A DNA stretch of 39,520 bases from Bacteroidales bacterium (GTDB lineage Bacteria; Bacteroidota; Bacteroidia; Bacteroidales; Cfx3-03): NCBI GenBank assembly GCA_023251485.1, contig JAHEYR010000007.1:1-39520 (forward strand), read 5' to 3'. This document shows, one piece after another, positions 35,892 through 39,520 of this stretch. The position numbers and the translations under genes were made by a program. How positions within the stretch are numbered: the first letter of the stretch is position 1; each line of letters opens with the position of its first letter. The notes under the pieces are model-generated. The model was not told the DNA's origin. It worked only from the letters and a program-made list of their open reading frames with translations, and did not search any database.

Positions 35892-37226
35892 TTATTCTTC
35901 TGCAAGCTTAGAAATCAATGTGCCGGCAGTGCAATCTGTTACAGTTACCGTTACATAGTCGCCGGGTTTAAAATCATGTGCTTCGAAAACAGCAACCTTG
36001 TTCTGACTGGTGCGACCAAAGAGGAACTTCTTTGATCGTTTACTGAAGCCTTCAACCAATACTTCAAAGGTTTTACCAACATCTCTGCGGTTGCTCTCAA
36101 GTGAGAGTTGCTGTTGAAGGTCGATAATCTCCTGTAAGCGGCGTCCTTTTACCTCTTCGGGTACATCATCAGGAAAGCGTTTAGCCGCGGCAGTATCGGG
36201 GCGCTCAGAGTACTTAAACATAAAGGCGGTTTCGAATCCAACCTCCTTCATCAGACTCATGGTCTCCTGATGGTCCTCCTCCGTTTCACTACAGAAGCCT
36301 GCAATGATATCGGTAGAGAGTGTGCATTCGGGCAGACGGCTCTTGATGGCTGCAATACGATCCAGGTACCAGCTGCGGTCGTATTTGCGATTCATCTTGG
36401 CCAGCATCCGTGTAGATCCACTCTGTACCGGAAGGTGAATAGCCTTACAGATATTGGGATAGCGGGCAATCATATCAATCAACTCGTTCGAAAGATCTTT
36501 AGGATGCGAGGTAGCAAACCGAACCCTGAGAAGTGGATTTACCTGTGCTACTTTTTCTATTAACCCGGCAAAATTGAAAGGAGTATCTTCTTCCGTCTCC
36601 CAACGATAGGAGTTTACATTTTGTCCCAACAGCGTTACTTCGCGATATCCTTTTGCAAAAAGATCGGCAGCTTCGTGTATAATAGTCTCGGGGTTACGGC
36701 TTCGCTCTCTGCCACGCGTATAGGGCACCACGCAATAGGCACAGAAATTTTCGCAACCACGCATGATAGAGATAAAAGCAGAAACGCCATTGTTGTCGAG
36801 ACGGATAGGCTCAATATCTTCGTAGGTCTCTGATGTTGAGAGTAGCACATTAACAGCTTTCTGTCCATCTTCTACATCGGCCATCAGTTTGGGTAAATCG
36901 CGATAGGCATCGGGACCTGCAATGACAGTTACATGTGGTTCCTCTTCGAGGATCTTTTCTTTCAGTCTCTCAGCCATACAGCCTAAAAGACCAATTACAA
37001 GATTTGGATTTTTCTTTTTCAACGCTTTAAATTCGCGAAGTCTAGCTCTCACCCTTTGTTCTGCATTATCACGGATAGAACATGTATTCACAAATATTAC
37101 GTCGGCTTCTTTTATCTGCTCTGTTTTTTCAAAGTTGGCATCAGCCATGATAGAACCTACTATCTCACTATCGGAGAAGTTCATCTGGCATCCATACGTT
37201 TCGATGTATAATTTTTTCTTCTGCAC
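35892..37226 (-). CDS. miaB: tRNA-2-methylthio-N6-dimethylallyladenosine synthase (MiaB)
   Basis: The 444-residue radical SAM methylthiotransferase adds the 2-methylthio group to i6A37 of tRNA. The N-terminal [4Fe-4S] cluster ligands are C13 (ETYGCQMN), C49 (VNTCSIRDNAEQR) and C83 (LLGCMAE). The radical SAM cluster is RGCENFCAYC, with C158, C162 and C165. The region YTRGRERSR follows, and a C-terminal TRAM domain ends the protein. The order and length match MiaB and not RimO or MtaB, which lack this CSIR context. It is monocistronic, divergent from topA, and has its own -7 element. Confidence 0.93.
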   Translation of the reverse strand: MQKKKLYIETYGCQMNFSDSEIVGSIMADANFEKTEQIKEADVIFVNTCSIRDNAEQRVRARLREFKALKKKNPNLVIGLLGCMAERLKEKILEEEPHVTVIAGPDAYRDLPKLMADVEDGQKAVNVLLSTSETYEDIEPIRLDNNGVSAFISIMRGCENFCAYCVVPYTRGRERSRNPETIIHEAADLFAKGYREVTLLGQNVNSYRWETEEDTPFNFAGLIEKVAQVNPLLRVRFATSHPKDLSNELIDMIARYPNICKAIHLPVQSGSTRMLAKMNRKYDRSWYLDRIAAIKSRLPECTLSTDIIAGFCSETEEDHQETMSLMKEVGFETAFMFKYSERPDTAAAKRFPDDVPEEVKGRRLQEIIDLQQQLSLESNRRDVGKTFEVLVEGFSKRSKKFLFGRTSQNKVAVFEAHDFKPGDYVTVTVTDCTAGTLISKLAEE

Positions 37227-37303
37227 TATATCTCCCTGTTATCGAATGGTAAAGTTTGCATTTTTGATTCCTTTTGAGCTGAATGTCAAGAGGAATTCGG
37301 ATG

Positions 37304-37311
37304 CAAAATTA
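37304..37311 (-). promoter_or_regulatory. -7 promoter element for miaB
   Basis: The minus strand reads TAATTTTG, an exact TAnnTTTG match, 78 bases before the miaB start codon. Confidence 0.5.
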
Positions 37312-37346
37312 CACAATTTAAACAAAATGAACACCCAAGCTTAACA

Positions 37347-37384
37347 TTTGTTGTGGGGATTTACATAATAGTCCTCACCACAAA
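37347..37384. promoter_or_regulatory. Imperfect 13-bp dyad between miaB and topA
   Basis: TTTGTTGTGGGGA at 37347-37359 and TCCTCACCACAAA at 37372-37384 form an inverted repeat with one mismatch and one wobble pair, separated by 12 AT-rich bases. It may be an operator or an RNA hairpin in one of the divergent leaders. Confidence 0.4.
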
Positions 37385-37441
37385 TCGAATTATTGTTTTA
37401 CTTTGCACAACTTTTAAAGCGATTATACTAGATCAGTATTT

Positions 37442-39520
37442 ATGACAAAAAATCTTGTTATTGTGGAGTCACCAGCCAAAGCCAAAACCATTGAAGGGTT
37501 TTTGGGTAAGGATTTTTTGGTGAAAAGTAGTTTTGGTCATGTACGTGACTTAGCTAAAAAGGATTTAGGAATAGACCTGGAGCATGATTTTCGACCTATT
37601 TATGAAGTGAGTCCGGACAAAATTAAATTAGTAAGTGAGCTTAAGAAATTATCGAAGGAGGCCGAAACGGTTTGGTTAGCTTCCGATGAAGACCGCGAAG
37701 GGGAGGCTATTTCATGGCACCTGGCGGAAACATTAAAACTCGATATGAGCAAGGTTAAACGTATTGTTTTTCATGAAATTACGAAACCAGCTATCCTGAA
37801 TGCCATTGAGAATCCCAGAGATATAGATCTAAATCTTGTTAATGCTCAGCAGGCCCGTCGTGTGTTAGACAGACTCGTGGGTTTTGAGCTTTCGCCTGTT
37901 CTTTGGAAAAAGGTGAAACCATCACTCTCTGCAGGTCGTGTTCAAAGCGTAGCTGTTCGTCTGATTGTTGAGCGCGAAGAAGAGATTCGCAACTTCAACA
38001 GTGTTGCAGCATATAGAGTGACTGCTCGTTTTGAGGTTAAGTCGAACGAGCGTATGGCAGTGTTGAATGCTGAACTACCCAAACGCTTTACCGAAAGAGT
38101 CCTTGCACATGACTTTCTTAAGAAATGTATAGGTGCTAAATTTTCTATCGCTGATATCGAAACCAGTCCGGGTAAGAAATCGCCCGCTGCTCCGTTTACT
38201 ACATCCACCTTACAGCAGGAGGCCAGTCGCAAACTGGGATTCTCTGTTGCGAAGACGATGTTGGTAGCACAACAGCTTTATGAAGAGGGAAAGATTACTT
38301 ACATGCGTACCGACTCGACCAACCTGTCTGAGATGGCATTAGGTATGGCAAAAGCCGAGATTACGGCATTGTATGGTGCAGAGTTTGTCAAAATAAGACA
38401 TTATACCACTAAATCAAAAGGGGCACAGGAAGCACATGAGGCTATTCGTCCTACTTATCTGAATCAATCATCGATAAAGGGAGATAACTCACAACAGAAA
38501 TTATACGATCTGATCTGGAAAAGAACCATCGCCTCACAGATGGCCGATGCAATTCTTGAAAAGACCAATGTTACCATTGATATATCAACCACTCCTGAAA
38601 CGCTTGTAGCAAAGGGAGAGGTCATTAAGTTTGAAGGTTTTCTCAAGGTTTATCTGGAATCAACAGATGACGAGCCTTCAGATAAACCCGAAAAGGAAGA
38701 CAACGTATTGCCTCCAATCACCATTGGCCAGGTTTTACCGCTTATCCAGATGGACGCTGTTGAACGTTTTAGTCAGCATCCGTCTCGCTACACTGAAGCC
38801 AGCCTTGTAAAGAAACTGGAAGAGCTAGGTATAGGCCGTCCTTCTACTTATGTGCCTACCATCTCAACAATTCAGAAGAGAGAGTATGTAGTTAAAGAAG
38901 ATCGGGATGGGATTACGCGCGAGTTTAATCACCTCATTCTGAAAAACGATAAGATAAAGGAAGATATTAAGTCGGAAAGAACCGGTTTTGAAAAGTCGAA
39001 ACTGTTTCCAACGGATATAGGCAGTTTGGTGAATAAGTTCCTGGTTTTGAACTTTGGAGATATCCTCGAATATAATTTCACCGCTATGGTTGAAAAGGAG
39101 TTTGATGATATTGCACAGGGATTTAAGATCTGGACTGATGTGATCCGCGATTTCTATGGTCCGTTCCATGTTAAAGTTGTTGATACGATCGAAACTTCTG
39201 AAAAGGTTTCGGGTGAGCGGTTGCTGGGTATCGATCCTGCCAGTGGTAAGAATCTATATGTGAGGTTGGGCAGATTTGGTCCGATGGCTCAGATTGGTGA
39301 GACTTCAGAAACCGAAGAGAAACCACGTTTTGCCAGTTTGAAGAAGACGCAAAGCATCGAAAATATCACCTTGGAAGAGGCTCTTGAGTTGTTTAAGTTT
39401 CCAAGAAATATAGGTCAGTTTGAAGATGCTGATATGAAGGTGGCTATTGGGCGCTTTGGTCCTTATATCAGTCATAACAAGGCATTCTATTCATTGGGTA
39501 AAGATGATGATCCCGTCACC
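37442..39520 (+). CDS. topA: DNA topoisomerase I, type IA (runs off right edge)
   Basis: The open frame gives 693 residues with no stop before the window end. The protein relaxes negative supercoils by a single-strand break and passage. The Toprim domain begins with NLVIVESPAKAKTIEGFLGK and contains the acidic WLASDEDREGEAISWHL triad. The catalytic tyrosine is Y287 in ITYMRTDSTN. Further motifs are ASLVKKLEELGIGRPSTY and SAGRVQSVAVRLIVERE. The C-terminal part shows the start of short repeats (VRLGRFGPMAQIG, VAIGRFGPYISHN), which are the toprim-type C-terminal repeats of this family in Bacteroidota, not zinc fingers. The gene is divergent from miaB. Confidence 0.95.
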   Translation, partial: MTKNLVIVESPAKAKTIEGFLGKDFLVKSSFGHVRDLAKKDLGIDLEHDFRPIYEVSPDKIKLVSELKKLSKEAETVWLASDEDREGEAISWHLAETLKLDMSKVKRIVFHEITKPAILNAIENPRDIDLNLVNAQQARRVLDRLVGFELSPVLWKKVKPSLSAGRVQSVAVRLIVEREEEIRNFNSVAAYRVTARFEVKSNERMAVLNAELPKRFTERVLAHDFLKKCIGAKFSIADIETSPGKKSPAAPFTTSTLQQEASRKLGFSVAKTMLVAQQLYEEGKITYMRTDSTNLSEMALGMAKAEITALYGAEFVKIRHYTTKSKGAQEAHEAIRPTYLNQSSIKGDNSQQKLYDLIWKRTIASQMADAILEKTNVTIDISTTPETLVAKGEVIKFEGFLKVYLESTDDEPSDKPEKEDNVLPPITIGQVLPLIQMDAVERFSQHPSRYTEASLVKKLEELGIGRPSTYVPTISTIQKREYVVKEDRDGITREFNHLILKNDKIKEDIKSERTGFEKSKLFPTDIGSLVNKFLVLNFGDILEYNFTAMVEKEFDDIAQGFKIWTDVIRDFYGPFHVKVVDTIETSEKVSGERLLGIDPASGKNLYVRLGRFGPMAQIGETSETEEKPRFASLKKTQSIENITLEEALELFKFPRNIGQFEDADMKVAIGRFGPYISHNKAFYSLGKDDDPVT

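Noticed and set aside
36922-37344. 140-codon plus-strand frame over the miaB 5' end
   Set aside because: It is mostly antisense to miaB and covers its promoter element. The translation looks like a reversed coding sequence, not a protein family.

Overview
The window looks like chromosomal DNA of a Bacteroidota bacterium, probably a Sphingobacteriia-type soil or water organism, though the genus is a guess. The evidence is a SusC/SusD pair, a T9SS-type C-terminal sorting domain, TonB-linked and lipoprotein signals typical of the phylum, several upstream elements matching the Bacteroidota -7 promoter sequence TAnnTTTG, and AT-rich intergenic DNA. No rRNA, tRNA, phage, IS or CRISPR array was seen. 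Two genes are cut by the window edges: an AsmA/DUF748-like gene on the left and topA on the right.

Left part (1-15.4 kb): an AsmA-like partial gene; a type II NADH dehydrogenase; a C-terminal processing protease; a two-gene carotenoid unit (crtI then a squalene/phytoene synthase); and a five-gene minus-strand operon holding an ABC ATPase, two paralogous MacB-like permeases, a HlyD/MacA-type adaptor and a DUF2141 secreted protein. Divergent from that operon is a sensor kinase with a duplicated sensor segment, followed 5 bp later by the heme chaperone gene hemW. An endonuclease/exonuclease/phosphatase-family gene lies convergent to hemW across a perfect 22-bp palindrome.

Middle (15.8-25.6 kb): a GH3-type acyl-adenylating protein followed closely by a LysE-family exporter; the cysD-cysN ATP sulfurylase with a structured leader; and a secreted C69 dipeptidase. 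The cysD, cysN and C69 genes have visibly more C/G-ending codons than their neighbours. Convergent to them is a minus-strand pair: a 1,000-residue T9SS cargo protein and a small protein ending in a short membrane-anchored tail that resembles the PID-CTERM sorting signal.

Right part (26.1-39.5 kb): a polysaccharide utilisation locus made of a small secreted protein, a GH106-type alpha-L-rhamnosidase, a GH28 pectinase, SusC and SusD. The enzyme pair points to rhamnogalacturonan/pectin as substrate. After it come a head-to-head pair of REP-like palindromes, miaB (minus strand), and the divergent topA.

The most unusual items are the T9SS/PID-CTERM-like gene pair, the GH3-LysE pair, the REP-like palindrome family, the duplicated sensor segment in the kinase, and the cysD leader with overlapping starts.
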